This document shows positions 15,540 through 24,745 of a stretch of 64,000 nucleotides of DNA, piece after piece (the first letter of the stretch is position 1; each line of letters opens with the position of its first letter). The stretch is from positions 186,001 through 250,000 of the forward strand of contig NZ_FMZQ01000005.1 in NCBI RefSeq assembly GCF_900102635.1, read 5' to 3'. The notes beneath the pieces were generated by a model. It saw only the letters and a program-made list of their open reading frames with translations. It had not been told where the DNA came from and ran no database searches. Source of the DNA: Ectopseudomonas chengduensis (GTDB lineage Bacteria > Pseudomonadota > Gammaproteobacteria > Pseudomonadales > Pseudomonadaceae). Both the position numbers and the translations under genes were made by a program.

Positions 15540-17065
15540 GCGGTTTCGTCCACCCAGCGTTGTTCCAGCGAGGTCTTCGGCCCTTGCGGCGGCATGCCCT
15601 GGCTGCAGGCCAGTTCGCCGACTTCCAGGCCCGCGGCTTGCAGGCGCTCACGCAGGTTGCCCAGTTCGGCGTTGATCAGCGATGCGGTATCGGCGCGTTC
15701 GGCCCATAACTGGCTGGAGAGGCTGCCGCGTAGCAACTGAGCCCGAACCTGCAGTGGGCCAAGGTGGTCGAGATCGAAGGCCAGTTCCACGCGCCAGAGT
15801 GTTTCCTTCTGTTCCGCTTTTTCCGCCTTGGCGCTGTCTTCGCGCTGCAGTTTGACCTGCAGCGGAATCACCTCCTGCTGATGGCGCATGGGCAGCTCCA
15901 GCTGCCAGGTGGTCAGCAGGTTGCCGTTGGCGTCGACCTGGGTTTGCGCGAGGCTCGACAGTTGGTGGGTCTGCAGCCGTGAGACGGCCGCTGCGGCGAG
16001 CTTCAGCAGGGTTTCCAGGTCGGCTTCGCCATCCATGTTCTGCAGCAAGCGTGAGGGCAGGGGAAAGGTCAGCGCCTGTTGGCGTGCCGACCCGGCAGCG
16101 CCTGCGCCGAGCAGTTGCCGGGCCAGGTTGGGCAGGTTCTGGCCGAGGGCGTTCTGCAGGCCGGCAAGGGGACCGGAAACCCCTGGCAGTTGCGGCATCA
16201 GCTGGGCGATCAGACGCAGTAGGTTGGCCTTCAGGTCCTGCGGCAGTGTACCGGTCTGGCCCTGCAGCAGTTTGGCTTCGAGCAGCACACCGCTGCCTTC
16301 GAGTGCCTGGGCCAGGCCCTTGGCGGTACTCAGCTGGGTGCTGTCGGGGAGGGCGCCAAGTAGTTTGTCGATACTGCCGCGCAGGGCTTCATCGCCGCCG
16401 CTCAGCTTCTGCAGGCCCTTGAACAGACCCTCCAGCGATGCCTGGCGATTCTGCTGGGCGGCCAGTTGCTGGCCCAGTACCAATTGATCGAGGCGGCCAC
16501 TGAGCGGCAGGAAGGCGAGGCTCTGGCTGCCCTGCACCTGCGCGCTGAGCAGGCTGCCGAGCGGCAGCGCCTGCGGACTGTCGAGCGCCAGCTGGCTGCC
16601 GGCGAGCGGGGTATTGAGCAGGTTCACCACCAGGCGATAGATTGTCTGCGCATTCTGTGTCGGCAGCGGGGCGCTGCTGACGACCTTGCCCTGCACCAGC
16701 GTGCCGGGTGGTAGTTGTTGCAGGTCAAGGCTGGTCAGCGGCTTGTCACCGCCAGCCTGCAAGGCCAGCGCCAGGCGAGTCTCGGACAGTGCTGTGACCA
16801 CCAGTGCGCTGCCCTGGGCCAGTGGCCTGGGGCTTTCGGCTTGCAGAGTCGCCTGCTTGCCACCGGCGAGGGTCAGTTTGAGCAGCAGTTGGAAGCTTTG
16901 CGCCTGCTCACGAATCGCCACGACTTCGGCCTTGGCGCTTTCGCCGGCCGCCAGCATGCCTTCCAGCGGCTGCAACAGACGCACGGCCATGTCTGCGGCA
17001 GTCGCAGTGTTGCGAATCACCGGCACGGCAGGGGGAAGCGGGCGTGGGCTGCTGATTTCGCTCAT
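15536..17065 (-). CDS. FliK-like hook-length control protein
   Basis: A 509-residue, Gln/Leu/Ala-rich protein. Its C-terminal 150 residues (TLWRVELAFDLDHLGPLQV, then LQAAGLEVGELAC) resemble the FliK C-terminal domain that contacts FlhB to switch export specificity. The N-terminal 350 residues are low complexity, with repeated Leu/Gln/Pro stretches, as expected for a ruler. In P. aeruginosa the canonical fliK lies elsewhere in the flagellar locus, so this is probably a second FliK-type protein. It is paired with fhlB through an ATGA overlap. Confidence 0.75.
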   Translation of the reverse strand: MSEISSPRPLPPAVPVIRNTATAADMAVRLLQPLEGMLAAGESAKAEVVAIREQAQSFQLLLKLTLAGGKQATLQAESPRPLAQGSALVVTALSETRLALALQAGGDKPLTSLDLQQLPPGTLVQGKVVSSAPLPTQNAQTIYRLVVNLLNTPLAGSQLALDSPQALPLGSLLSAQVQGSQSLAFLPLSGRLDQLVLGQQLAAQQNRQASLEGLFKGLQKLSGGDEALRGSIDKLLGALPDSTQLSTAKGLAQALEGSGVLLEAKLLQGQTGTLPQDLKANLLRLIAQLMPQLPGVSGPLAGLQNALGQNLPNLARQLLGAGAAGSARQQALTFPLPSRLLQNMDGEADLETLLKLAAAAVSRLQTHQLSSLAQTQVDANGNLLTTWQLELPMRHQQEVIPLQVKLQREDSAKAEKAEQKETLWRVELAFDLDHLGPLQVRAQLLRGSLSSQLWAERADTASLINAELGNLRERLQAAGLEVGELACSQGMPPQGPKTSLEQRWVDETA

Positions 17066-17087
17066 GGGCTCTCACGTATCTGATGGT

Positions 17088-17117
17088 GTACTGCTTCGCG
17101 AGTACAGCCTAAGGCCG
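17088..17117. repeat. Short palindromic repeat (GTACTGC...GAGTAC type)
   Basis: GTACTGCTTCGCGAGTAC forms a hairpin and is followed by AGCCTAAGGCC. A close relative occurs at about 36710-36735 (GTACTGCTGCGCGAGTAC then GGCCTACG). It lies in the promoter gap between the FliK-like gene and ccmA. Confidence 0.5.
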
Positions 17118-17153
17118 ATTTGCCTGCGACAGATTAACACCCTGTCGAAAATG

Positions 17154-17187
17154 CTGACTGCGGGGACAGTGACGCGACATGTATAAT
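17154..17187 (+). promoter_or_regulatory. Possible sigma70 promoter for the ccm operon
   Basis: A perfect -10 hexamer TATAAT lies at 17182-17187. A plausible but poor -35 lies upstream (CTGACT at 17154, spacing too long; TGCGGG at 17159 with 17-base spacing). It is the only TATAAT in the 204-base gap before ccmA and points towards ccmA. Confidence 0.4.
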
Positions 17188-17269
17188 GCCGTCCCGTTGC
17201 GCAGCGCACTTCCGGCACGCGTCAGTATAGCGGCCGGAGCACCGTCGACTTTAACCCTGCCAGGTATCG

Positions 17270-17914
17270 ATGACCCGTCCCGTTCCCCTTCTCGAAGCCG
17301 TGGCGCTCAGCTGTGAGCGGGACTGGCGCATGCTCTTCGAGCAGTTGCACTTCGCTCTGCAGCCAGGCGACATGTTGCAGATCAGCGGCCCCAACGGCAG
17401 CGGCAAGACCAGCCTGTTACGGCTGATCGCTGGCCTGCGTCAGCCGACCTCCGGCGACATCCTTTTGCAGGGCCAGGCCCTGGCCGAGCAGCGCAGTGAA
17501 CTGGCGCGCAACCTGTTGTGGATTGGCCATGCCGCCGGCATCAAGGGCCTGCTGACTGCCGAAGAGAACCTGGCCTGGCTCTGCGCGCTGCATCGCCCGG
17601 CCAATCGCGAGGCGATCTGGCAGGCGCTGGAAGCGGTCGGCCTGCGCGGTTTCGAAGATGTTCCCTGCCATACCCTGTCGGCCGGCCAACAGCGCCGTGT
17701 CGCGCTGGCACGCCTTTATCTGCTCGACACGCCGCCGCTATGGGTGCTCGATGAGCCTTTCACTGCGCTGGACAAGAGTGGCGTGGCGCAACTCGAAGCG
17801 CACCTGGCCGGCCATTGCGAGCGTGGTGGCGTCGTGGTGCTGACTACTCACCACAGCCTGCAATGCACACTGGCGACCTATCGCAATCTGGATCTGGGGC
17901 AGTACGCCGCATGA
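17270..17914 (+). CDS. ccmA: Heme exporter ATP-binding protein CcmA
   Basis: ATPase subunit of the CcmABCD complex, which releases holo-CcmE during cytochrome c maturation. Walker A is GPNGSGKTS, the ABC signature is [14 protein letters not shown] and Walker B is PLWVLDEPF with the switch His in TTHHS. The length of 214 residues is typical. The ATG follows an AGGTA ribosome site. Its stop overlaps the ccmB ATG (ATGA). Confidence 0.96.
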   Translation: MTRPVPLLEAVALSCERDWRMLFEQLHFALQPGDMLQISGPNGSGKTSLLRLIAGLRQPTSGDILLQGQALAEQRSELARNLLWIGHAAGIKGLLTAEENLAWLCALHRPANREAIWQALEAVGLRGFEDVPCHTLSAGQQRRVALARLYLLDTPPLWVLDEPFTALDKSGVAQLEAHLAGHCERGGVVVLTTHHSLQCTLATYRNLDLGQYAA

Positions 17915-18582
17915 GCAACGTTTTCACTCAACTGCTGTCGCGCGAAATGCGCCTGCTTGCTCGTCGTCCGTCCGACCTGGCCAACCCCCTGGTATTCTTC
18001 GCCATCGTGATTGCGCTGTTCCCGCTGGCGGTGGGGCCAGAGACGCAATTGTTGCAAACCCTTTCTCCGGGTCTGGTCTGGGTCGCAGCCCTTTTGGCCG
18101 TGCTGCTCTCGCTGGACGGGCTTTTCCGCAGTGATTTCGAGGATGGCTCGCTGGAACAGTGGGTCCTTTCGTCGCACCCCCTGCCTCTTCTGGTGTTGGC
18201 CAAGGTGCTGGCACACTGGCTTTTCAGTGGTCTGGCGCTGGTTTTGCTGGCGCCTGTGCTGGCGCTGATGCTTGGTCTGCCTGGGCGTTGCCTGCCGGTA
18301 CTGCTGATTTCCCTGCTACTCGGCACCCCGGTGCTGAGCCTGCTCGGCGCGGTGGGCGCGGCGCTCACCGTTGGTCTTAAGCGCGGCGGCCTGCTGCTGG
18401 CGCTGCTGATCCTGCCGCTGTACATCCCGGTGCTGATTCTTGGCAGCGGGGCGCTGCAGGCGGCCTTGCAAGGACTGCCGGCTAGCGGTCACCTGTTGTG
18501 GCTGGCCAGCCTCACCGCCCTGGCGGTGACCCTGACACCTTTTGCGATTGCCGCCGGTCTGACCATCAGTGTCGGCGAATAA
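17911..18582 (+). CDS. ccmB: Heme exporter membrane protein CcmB
   Basis: Permease-like subunit of CcmABCD, with about six membrane helices over 223 residues. The start [20 protein letters not shown] at the ATGA overlap with ccmA is chosen; the open frame continues upstream inside ccmA but the extension is not protein-like. The conserved [21 protein letters not shown] is typical of CcmB. A REPIN separates it from ccmC. Confidence 0.95.
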   Translation: MSNVFTQLLSREMRLLARRPSDLANPLVFFAIVIALFPLAVGPETQLLQTLSPGLVWVAALLAVLLSLDGLFRSDFEDGSLEQWVLSSHPLPLLVLAKVLAHWLFSGLALVLLAPVLALMLGLPGRCLPVLLISLLLGTPVLSLLGAVGAALTVGLKRGGLLLALLILPLYIPVLILGSGALQAALQGLPASGHLLWLASLTALAVTLTPFAIAAGLTISVGE

Positions 18583-18596
18583 GAACGAACCGTGAT

Positions 18597-18654
18597 GTAG
18601 CCCGGATGCAATCCGGGAGCTCTCGACAGCCTCCCCGGATTGCATCCGGGCTAC
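18597..18654. repeat. REPIN between ccmB and ccmC (CCCGGATGCAATCCGGG type)
   Basis: Two inverted copies of GTAGCCCGGATGCAATCCGG (18597-18616 and the complement ending at 18654) enclose about 16 bases. The same family recurs at 28754-28814 and 49109-49165. It could form a hairpin in the ccm transcript. Confidence 0.85.
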
Positions 18655-18676
18655 GTGTAGATGATGAGTCGACTGA

Positions 18677-19432
18677 ATGAACTGGACGTGGTTTCACAAG
18701 TGGGGTTCGCCCAAGTGGTTCTATGAGATGAGCGGCCGCTGGCTGCCTTGGCTCAGTATCGCTGCTGTGTTGCTGATCGCCGCTGGCCTGATCTGGGGCC
18801 TGGCGTTCGCGCCGCCGGACTACCAGCAGGGCAATAGCTTTCGCATCATCTACATTCATGTTCCGGCGGCTTTCCTGGCGCAGTCGATCTACGTGACCCT
18901 GGCGATCGCCGGCTTGGTCGGGCTGGTGTGGAAGATGAAGCTGGCCGATGTCGCCCTGCAGCAGGCTGCCCCCATCGGCGCCTGGATGACCGCCATCGCA
19001 TTGCTCACGGGGGCCATCTGGGGCAAACCGACCTGGGGCACCTACTGGGTATGGGACGCGCGCCTGACCTCGATGCTGATCCTCCTGTTCCTGTATTTCG
19101 GCGTCATCGCCCTGGGCAATGCGATCAGCAACCGCGACAGCGCTGCCAAGGCCTGTGCCGTGCTCGCGATCGTCGGTGTGGTCAACATTCCGATCATCAA
19201 GTACTCGGTGGAATGGTGGAACTCACTGCACCAGACCGCCACCTTCAAGATCACCGAAAAACCGGCCATGCCGATGGAGATGTGGCTGCCGCTGCTGCTG
19301 GCGGTGCTGGGGTTCTACTGCTTCTTCGGCGCCGTGCTGCTCTATCGCATGCGTCTTGAAGTGCTCAAGCGTGAAGCGCGCAGCAGTTGGGTGAAAGCCG
19401 AAGTGCAGACATTGGTGGAGGGCAAGGCATGA
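18677..19432 (+). CDS. ccmC: Heme transport/handling protein CcmC
   Basis: CcmC loads heme onto CcmE. It has six membrane helices, the tryptophan-rich signature [13 protein letters not shown] on the periplasmic side, and flanking heme-ligand histidines in YIHVPAAF and SLHQTA. Length is 251 residues. Its stop overlaps the ccmD ATG. Confidence 0.97.
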   Translation: MNWTWFHKWGSPKWFYEMSGRWLPWLSIAAVLLIAAGLIWGLAFAPPDYQQGNSFRIIYIHVPAAFLAQSIYVTLAIAGLVGLVWKMKLADVALQQAAPIGAWMTAIALLTGAIWGKPTWGTYWVWDARLTSMLILLFLYFGVIALGNAISNRDSAAKACAVLAIVGVVNIPIIKYSVEWWNSLHQTATFKITEKPAMPMEMWLPLLLAVLGFYCFFGAVLLYRMRLEVLKREARSSWVKAEVQTLVEGKA

Positions 19433-19605
19433 GTTTCGCGTCGTTCTCCGAGTTTCTCGCCATGGGCACTCATGGTGTATTCGTCTGGAGTGCCTACGGC
19501 GTCAGCCTGGCGATCCTGGCGTTGAATGTGGTGCTGCCAATCCTGGCGCGCCGCCGTTACCTGCAAGACGAGGCGCGTCGTTTGCGCCGGGAGAAATCGA
19601 AGTGA
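19429..19605 (+). CDS. ccmD: Cytochrome c maturation protein CcmD
   Basis: A small single-helix membrane protein (58 residues) that stabilises CcmABCE. It starts at [16 protein letters not shown] (ATGA overlap with ccmC). One membrane helix ([20 protein letters not shown]) is followed by a strongly basic cytoplasmic tail ([18 protein letters not shown]). It ends overlapping the ccmE GTG (GTGA). Confidence 0.93.
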   Translation: MSFASFSEFLAMGTHGVFVWSAYGVSLAILALNVVLPILARRRYLQDEARRLRREKSK

Positions 19606-20090
19606 ATCCGGTTCGCAAGAAACGCCTGTACATCGTTCTGGCCATCCTCTGTGGCGTCAGCATCGCCGTGGCGCTGGCGCTGACCGCGCTGCAGGAGAAC
19701 ATCAACCTGTTCTACACCCCGAGTCAGATCGCCAATGGCGAAGCCCCGGAGGGTACGCGCATTCGTGCCGGTGGCCTGGTCGAAGAGGGCTCGGTGAAGC
19801 GCTCCCCCGATACCCTGGAAGTCGACTTCGTCGTCACCGACGGCGCCCACGGCGTGACCATTCGCTACAGCGGCATCCTGCCGGATCTGTTCCGTGAGGG
19901 GCAGGGCATCGTCGCTCTGGGCCGGGTCAATGCTGAGGGCGTGTTGGTGGCCGACGAGGTACTGGCCAAGCACGACGAGAACTACATGCCGCCTGAAGTC
20001 ATGCAGGCCCTGGAAAAGAGCGGAATGATGCAGAAGCACAATGAGGCCCAAGCCGCCAAACAGGGCTATCAGCAGGAGAGCGCACAATGA
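19602..20090 (+). CDS. ccmE: Heme chaperone CcmE
   Basis: CcmE carries heme covalently in the periplasm and passes it to CcmFH. There is an N-terminal membrane anchor (residues 9-30), then a beta-barrel domain, with the heme-binding H124 and Y128 in [13 protein letters not shown]. Length is 162 residues. The start codon is GTG, overlapping the ccmD stop. Confidence 0.97.
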   Translation: MNPVRKKRLYIVLAILCGVSIAVALALTALQENINLFYTPSQIANGEAPEGTRIRAGGLVEEGSVKRSPDTLEVDFVVTDGAHGVTIRYSGILPDLFREGQGIVALGRVNAEGVLVADEVLAKHDENYMPPEVMQALEKSGMMQKHNEAQAAKQGYQQESAQ

Positions 20091-22060
20091 TCCCCGAGCT
20101 CGGCCATCTGGCGATGATTCTGGCGCTGTGCCTGTGCCTGGTACAGGCGACGCTGCCGCTGATCGGTGCCTGGCGCGGTGACCACCAATGGATGAGCCTG
20201 GCGCAGCCGGCTGCCTGGGGTCAGTTCGCCTTTCTGTTGTTTTCCTTCATCTGCCTGACCTACGCCTTCATGGTCGACGATTTCTCCGTCGCCTACGTGG
20301 CCAACAACTCCAATACGGCACTGCCCTGGTACTACAAGTTCAGCGCGGTATGGGGCGCGCACGAAGGCTCTCTGCTGCTGTGGGCGCTGATTATGGCTGG
20401 CTGGACCTTCGCCGTGGCGATCTTCTCGCGCCACCTGCCGGAGGAGATGCTGGCCCGCGTACTGGCAGTGATGGGCATGATCAGCATTGGTTTTCTGCTG
20501 TTCCTGATCGTCACCTCCAACCCCTTCGAACGTCTGCTGCCGAACTCGCCGGCTGATGGCCGCGACCTCAATCCCTTGTTGCAGGACTTCGGCCTGATCG
20601 TCCATCCGCCGATGCTGTATATGGGCTACGTCGGTTTCTCGGTGGCCTTTGCCTTCGCCATCGCCGCATTGCTCGGCGGCAAGCTCGATGCGGCCTGGGC
20701 GCGCTGGTCGCGGCCCTGGACTACCGTTGCCTGGGCTTTCCTTGGTATCGGTATCGCTCTGGGTTCCTGGTGGGCTTACTACGAGCTCGGCTGGGGCGGC
20801 TGGTGGTTCTGGGATCCGGTAGAGAACGCCTCCTTCATGCCCTGGCTGGTGGGTACTGCGCTGATTCACTCGCTGGCAGTCACCGAGAAGCGTGGCGTGT
20901 TCAAGAGCTGGACGGTGTTGCTGGCCATCGCCACCTTCTCCCTCAGCCTGCTCGGCACCTTCCTGGTTCGCTCGGGCGTGCTCACCTCCGTGCATGCTTT
21001 TGCCACCGACCCGGAACGCGGCGTGTTCATTCTCGCCTTCCTGCTGGTGGTGGTGGGCGGTTCGCTGGCGTTGTTCGCCGTGCGCGCGCCGGTGGTCAAG
21101 AGCCAGGTCGGCTTTGGCTTGTGGTCGCGTGAGGCGCTGCTGTTGGTCAACAACATCGTGCTGGTGGTGTCGGCCGCGATGATTCTGCTCGGCACCCTCT
21201 ACCCGCTGGTGCTCGATGCGCTGACCGGCGCCAAGCTGTCGGTCGGCCCGCCTTACTTCAACGCGCTGTTCCTGCCGCTGATGGCACTGCTGATGGCGGT
21301 GATCAGTGTCGGCGTGCTGGTGCGCTGGAAGGATACCCCGCTGAAATGGTTGGGCAGCATGCTGGCACCGGTGCTGGTGGCCAGCGTGGTGCTGGCGGTA
21401 GTCGCCACTTTCCTGCATGGCGATTTCCACTGGGCCGTTCTGGCCGTCTGCCTGCTGGCCTTCTGGGTGATCCTGGCTGGCGTGCGCGACATCCTCGACA
21501 AGACCCGGCACAAGGGCCTGCTAAAAGGCCTGCCGAGCCTGGGCCGCAGCTACTGGGGCATGCAGATGGCGCACTTCGGTTTCGCCGTATGCGCCCTGGG
21601 TGTGGTGCTCACCAGCCTTGGCAGCTACGAGCGCGATCTGCGTATGGCGCCGGGTGACTCGGTGGAATTGGGCGGCTATCGCTTCCAGTTTGAGGGCGCG
21701 GTGCATCATGAAGGCCCCAACTTCATTTCCGACAAGGGCACGGTGCGTGTGTTCGACGGCGAGCGGCAGATCAGCGTGCTGCACCCGGAGAAGCGCCTGT
21801 ACACCGTGCAGCAGGCGACCATGACCGAGGCGGGCATCGATGCCGGCTTCACTCGCGACCTGTTCGTCGCCCTCGGCGAGCCGCTGGAGCAGGGCGCCTG
21901 GGCCGTACGCATTCACATCAAACCGTTCGTCCGCTGGATCTGGCTGGGCGCGCTGCTGATGGGCTTCGGCGGCTTCCTCGCTGCAGCCGACAAGCGCTAC
22001 CGCATCAAGGTCAGAACCCGCGTGCGCGAAGCCCTGGGCATGCAGGAGGCCAGCGCATGA
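20087..22060 (+). CDS. ccmF: Cytochrome c heme lyase subunit CcmF
   Basis: Large membrane protein (657 residues, many helices) that catalyses heme attachment to apocytochromes with CcmH and CcmI. The WWD signature [17 protein letters not shown] and conserved histidines ([38 protein letters not shown]) are present. It begins in the ccmE stop (ATGA) and ends overlapping ccmG. Confidence 0.97.
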   Translation: MIPELGHLAMILALCLCLVQATLPLIGAWRGDHQWMSLAQPAAWGQFAFLLFSFICLTYAFMVDDFSVAYVANNSNTALPWYYKFSAVWGAHEGSLLLWALIMAGWTFAVAIFSRHLPEEMLARVLAVMGMISIGFLLFLIVTSNPFERLLPNSPADGRDLNPLLQDFGLIVHPPMLYMGYVGFSVAFAFAIAALLGGKLDAAWARWSRPWTTVAWAFLGIGIALGSWWAYYELGWGGWWFWDPVENASFMPWLVGTALIHSLAVTEKRGVFKSWTVLLAIATFSLSLLGTFLVRSGVLTSVHAFATDPERGVFILAFLLVVVGGSLALFAVRAPVVKSQVGFGLWSREALLLVNNIVLVVSAAMILLGTLYPLVLDALTGAKLSVGPPYFNALFLPLMALLMAVISVGVLVRWKDTPLKWLGSMLAPVLVASVVLAVVATFLHGDFHWAVLAVCLLAFWVILAGVRDILDKTRHKGLLKGLPSLGRSYWGMQMAHFGFAVCALGVVLTSLGSYERDLRMAPGDSVELGGYRFQFEGAVHHEGPNFISDKGTVRVFDGERQISVLHPEKRLYTVQQATMTEAGIDAGFTRDLFVALGEPLEQGAWAVRIHIKPFVRWIWLGALLMGFGGFLAAADKRYRIKVRTRVREALGMQEASA

Positions 22061-22596
22061 GACGCCTGCTTCTGCTGTTGCCGCTGCTGGCCTTTCTGGC
22101 GATTGCCGTATTCCTCTATCGCGGCCTGTTCCTCGACCCGTCCGAGTTGCCCTCGGCGCTGATCGGCAAGCCGTTTCCGGCTTTCAGCCTGCCGGCGCTG
22201 GACGATCCCGAGCGCACCCTCAGCGAGGCCGACATCAAGGGTAGGCCGGCGCTGGTCAATGTCTGGGCCACCTGGTGCCCGGCTTGCCGACACGAGCATC
22301 CGGTGCTGAACAAGCTGGCCGAGGCCGGCGTGGTGATCCATGGGGTCAACTACAAGGATCAGCGCGAGCCGGCGCAGCAATGGCTGCGCGATCTGCACAA
22401 TCCCTATCAGCTCAATATCGAGGATGCCAAGGGCAGCCTGGGATTGGATCTGGGGGTGTACGGCGCGCCGGAAACCTTCTTCGTCGATGCCAAGGGCATC
22501 ATCCGCCACAAGTTCGTCGGCACCATCGACGAGCGTGTCTGGCGTGAGAAGCTGGCGCCGATCTACCAGCAATTGGTTGACGAGGCCCAGCCATGA
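22057..22596 (+). CDS. ccmG: Thiol:disulfide interchange protein CcmG (DsbE)
   Basis: Membrane-anchored periplasmic thioredoxin that reduces the CXXCH cysteines of apocytochromes c. The N-terminal anchor (residues 1-21) is followed by a thioredoxin fold with the active site WCPAC (C74, C77) and the cis-Pro loop GAPETF. Length is 179 residues, overlapping its neighbours by four bases on both sides. Confidence 0.96.
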   Translation: MRRLLLLLPLLAFLAIAVFLYRGLFLDPSELPSALIGKPFPAFSLPALDDPERTLSEADIKGRPALVNVWATWCPACRHEHPVLNKLAEAGVVIHGVNYKDQREPAQQWLRDLHNPYQLNIEDAKGSLGLDLGVYGAPETFFVDAKGIIRHKFVGTIDERVWREKLAPIYQQLVDEAQP

Positions 22597-23081
22597 AGCG
22601 TCTGTTGATTTCTGCCGGTTTGGCGCTGGGGCTGTTGGCCAGCGCGCAGGCCGCCATCGATACCTTTGAGTTCGCCAACGACGCCGAGCGTCAGCGCTAC
22701 CGCAGCCTGATCGAAGAACTGCGTTGCCCGAAGTGCCAGAACCAGAACATCGCCGACTCCGATGCGCCGATCGCCACGGACCTGCGCAACGAGATCTTCC
22801 GCATGCTCGAAGAGGGCAAGAGCAACGAGGAAATCATCGATTTCCTGGTCTCGCGCTATGGCGACTTCGTGCTCTACAAGCCGCCGCTGACCAGTCGCAC
22901 GCTGCTGCTCTGGTACGGCCCGGCCGGCATGTTGGTAATCGGCTTCGGTGTGCTGGGGGTGATTCTCCTGCGCCGTCGCAGCCAGAACAAAGACCGCTCT
23001 GCTGCTGGCCTCTCCGTCGATGAGCAGGCGCGCCTCGCCGCATTGCTCGAGCAAAACTCTCAGGACAACAAAGACCGATGA
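22593..23081 (+). CDS. ccmH: Cytochrome c maturation protein CcmH
   Basis: Periplasmic thiol protein of the heme lyase complex. It has a signal sequence (residues 1-20, ASAQA), the redox motif LRCPKCQNQ (C45, C48), a helical domain, and one C-terminal membrane helix ([21 protein letters not shown]) with a basic cytoplasmic tail. At 162 residues it is the short type, with the TPR part carried separately by CcmI. Confidence 0.95.
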   Translation: MKRLLISAGLALGLLASAQAAIDTFEFANDAERQRYRSLIEELRCPKCQNQNIADSDAPIATDLRNEIFRMLEEGKSNEEIIDFLVSRYGDFVLYKPPLTSRTLLLWYGPAGMLVIGFGVLGVILLRRRSQNKDRSAAGLSVDEQARLAALLEQNSQDNKDR

Positions 23082-24286
23082 TCGATTTCTGGTTGCCCGC
23101 CGGGCTGCTGTTGCTGACTGCCCTGGCTTTTCTGTTGATTCCGGTACTGCGTATTCGCAAGCTGCAGGCCGAAGAAGACCGTACCGCACTCAACGTCACC
23201 CTCTATCAGGAGCGCCTGCAGGAGCTGGAAAACCAACTCCAGGCTGGCGTGCTCGATGAAGCGCAGATGGAGGCCGGTCGTGCCGAGGCGGCGCGCGAGC
23301 TGCTGGATGATACCGAAGGCGTGCAGCGCCGCAGCAGCGTGCTCGGCGGCAAGATTCCGCTGGTGTCGGCGCTGCTGGTGCCGGTGCTGGGGGTTGCCCT
23401 TTATCTGCACTGGGGCGCTGTCGATGAGGTCGTACAGACTCGCCAACTGGCCGCTGCGCAGCCGCAAAGCATCGAGGAGATGACTGCGCGCCTGGAGCAG
23501 ACCGTGCAGCAACAGCCGGAGTCTGCCGAGGCCTGGTACTTCCTCGGTCGTACCTATATGGCGCAGGAGCGTGCCGGCGATGCCGCCAAGGCCTTCGAGC
23601 GTGCCGTTGAGATCGCCGGGCGTGCCCCGGAACTGCTCGGCCAATGGGCGCAGGCGCTGTATTTTGCCGAAGGCAAACAGTGGAGCGAGCGACTGCAGGC
23701 GCTTACCGACGAAGCGCTGCAGGCTGATCCGGAAGAGGTCACCAGCCTCGGTCTGCTGGGTATCGCTGCCTACGAAAGCCAGCGCTATGCCGATGCCGTG
23801 CGCTACTGGGAGCGTCTGGTCGCCGTGTTGCCGGAGCAGGATCCGTCCCGTGCGGCCATCGCCGGTGGTATCGAACGTGCCCGCCAGCAGATGGCTGAGG
23901 GCGAGCAGCCCAGCGCTGCAGCCGAGCCGGACGCCAAGGTTCAGGCGCTGCAGGTCAGCGTATCGCTGGCGCCCGACGTGCAGCAGAACGTGCAGCCGGA
24001 CGATGCCGTGTTCATCTTTGCCCGTGCCCTCAGTGGCCCGCCGGTGCCGTTGGCGGTCAAGCGCCTGAAGGTTTCCGACCTGCCGGCGCAAGTCAGCCTG
24101 TCGGATGTGGATGCGATGATGCCACAGCTGAAAATCTCCCAATTCGATCAGGTGCAACTGGTGGCGCGTATATCGCGCGCCGGCAATGCCACTCAGGGTG
24201 AGTGGATCGGCCAGAGCGGTTCTGTAGCCAACTCGGCCACTGACGTACAGACGCTACTGATCGACAGCCGTGACGGGCAGCCATAG
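23078..24286 (+). CDS. ccmI: Cytochrome c maturation TPR protein CcmI (CycH)
   Basis: CcmI presents apocytochrome c to the heme lyase. Two N-terminal membrane helices (residues about 4-22 and 95-113) flank a leucine-rich cytoplasmic coiled coil. A periplasmic TPR region ([27 protein letters not shown] and later repeats) and a C-terminal beta-rich domain follow. Length is 402 residues. The next gene shares one base with its stop. Confidence 0.93.
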   Translation: MIDFWLPAGLLLLTALAFLLIPVLRIRKLQAEEDRTALNVTLYQERLQELENQLQAGVLDEAQMEAGRAEAARELLDDTEGVQRRSSVLGGKIPLVSALLVPVLGVALYLHWGAVDEVVQTRQLAAAQPQSIEEMTARLEQTVQQQPESAEAWYFLGRTYMAQERAGDAAKAFERAVEIAGRAPELLGQWAQALYFAEGKQWSERLQALTDEALQADPEEVTSLGLLGIAAYESQRYADAVRYWERLVAVLPEQDPSRAAIAGGIERARQQMAEGEQPSAAAEPDAKVQALQVSVSLAPDVQQNVQPDDAVFIFARALSGPPVPLAVKRLKVSDLPAQVSLSDVDAMMPQLKISQFDQVQLVARISRAGNATQGEWIGQSGSVANSATDVQTLLIDSRDGQP

Positions 24287-24612
24287 TGAAGCGTTTGGTG
24301 CTGGCCTGCGTACTCGGGCTTGGCCTGAGCGGCTGCGTATTGCAGCAACCGAGTACACCGGTTGGCCAGTTGCCGCCGGTGCAGCAGCCGTCGCACCCGC
24401 GCTATGCGCCGCCGCCTGGGGTAAAGAGCCACTGGAATCCGGGTTTGGGCGTCTATGTGGTCGAAGGCGCACGTGATCTGTACTACCGCGAGCGTATCTT
24501 CTACCGCTGGGACGGCGGCTGGAGCTGGTCGTCGCAAGCCGGCGGGCCGTGGAAGGATACCGACAGCTCCGGCATTCCACCGGGGTTGTTTCGTCAGTAT
24601 CAGAATCGCTGA
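24286..24612 (+). CDS. Small putative lipoprotein downstream of ccmI
   Basis: A 108-residue protein with a lipoprotein signal peptide (MKRLVLACVLGLGLSGC; lipobox LSGC, acylated Cys17). A proline-rich stretch is followed by an aromatic C-terminal domain (YYRERIFYRWDGGWSWSSQAGGPW). It starts at a GTG sharing one base with the ccmI stop, so it is probably translated with the ccm operon. I do not recognise a characterised family. A link to cytochrome c maturation is only suggested by position. Confidence 0.8.
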   Translation: MKRLVLACVLGLGLSGCVLQQPSTPVGQLPPVQQPSHPRYAPPPGVKSHWNPGLGVYVVEGARDLYYRERIFYRWDGGWSWSSQAGGPWKDTDSSGIPPGLFRQYQNR

Positions 24613-24701
24613 TCGGCCGTCACACGCGGGGCGACGGTTGTAAACCTCCGTATCGATCAGGTGAGTTTCAACCCAGGCTTATACCCCAGCCTCCATATAT
24701 G

Positions 24702-24728
24702 AAAACGGCGCCCGAAGGCGCCGTTTTT
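24702..24728. terminator. Bidirectional terminator, ccm operon / DASS transporter
   Basis: AAAACGGCGCC-CGAA-GGCGCCGTTTT is a perfect 11-bp stem with a 4-base loop, with A's on one side and T's on the other. It sits between two convergent genes and can serve both. Confidence 0.9.
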
Positions 24729-24745
24729 GTTGGTGCGATTCAGGC

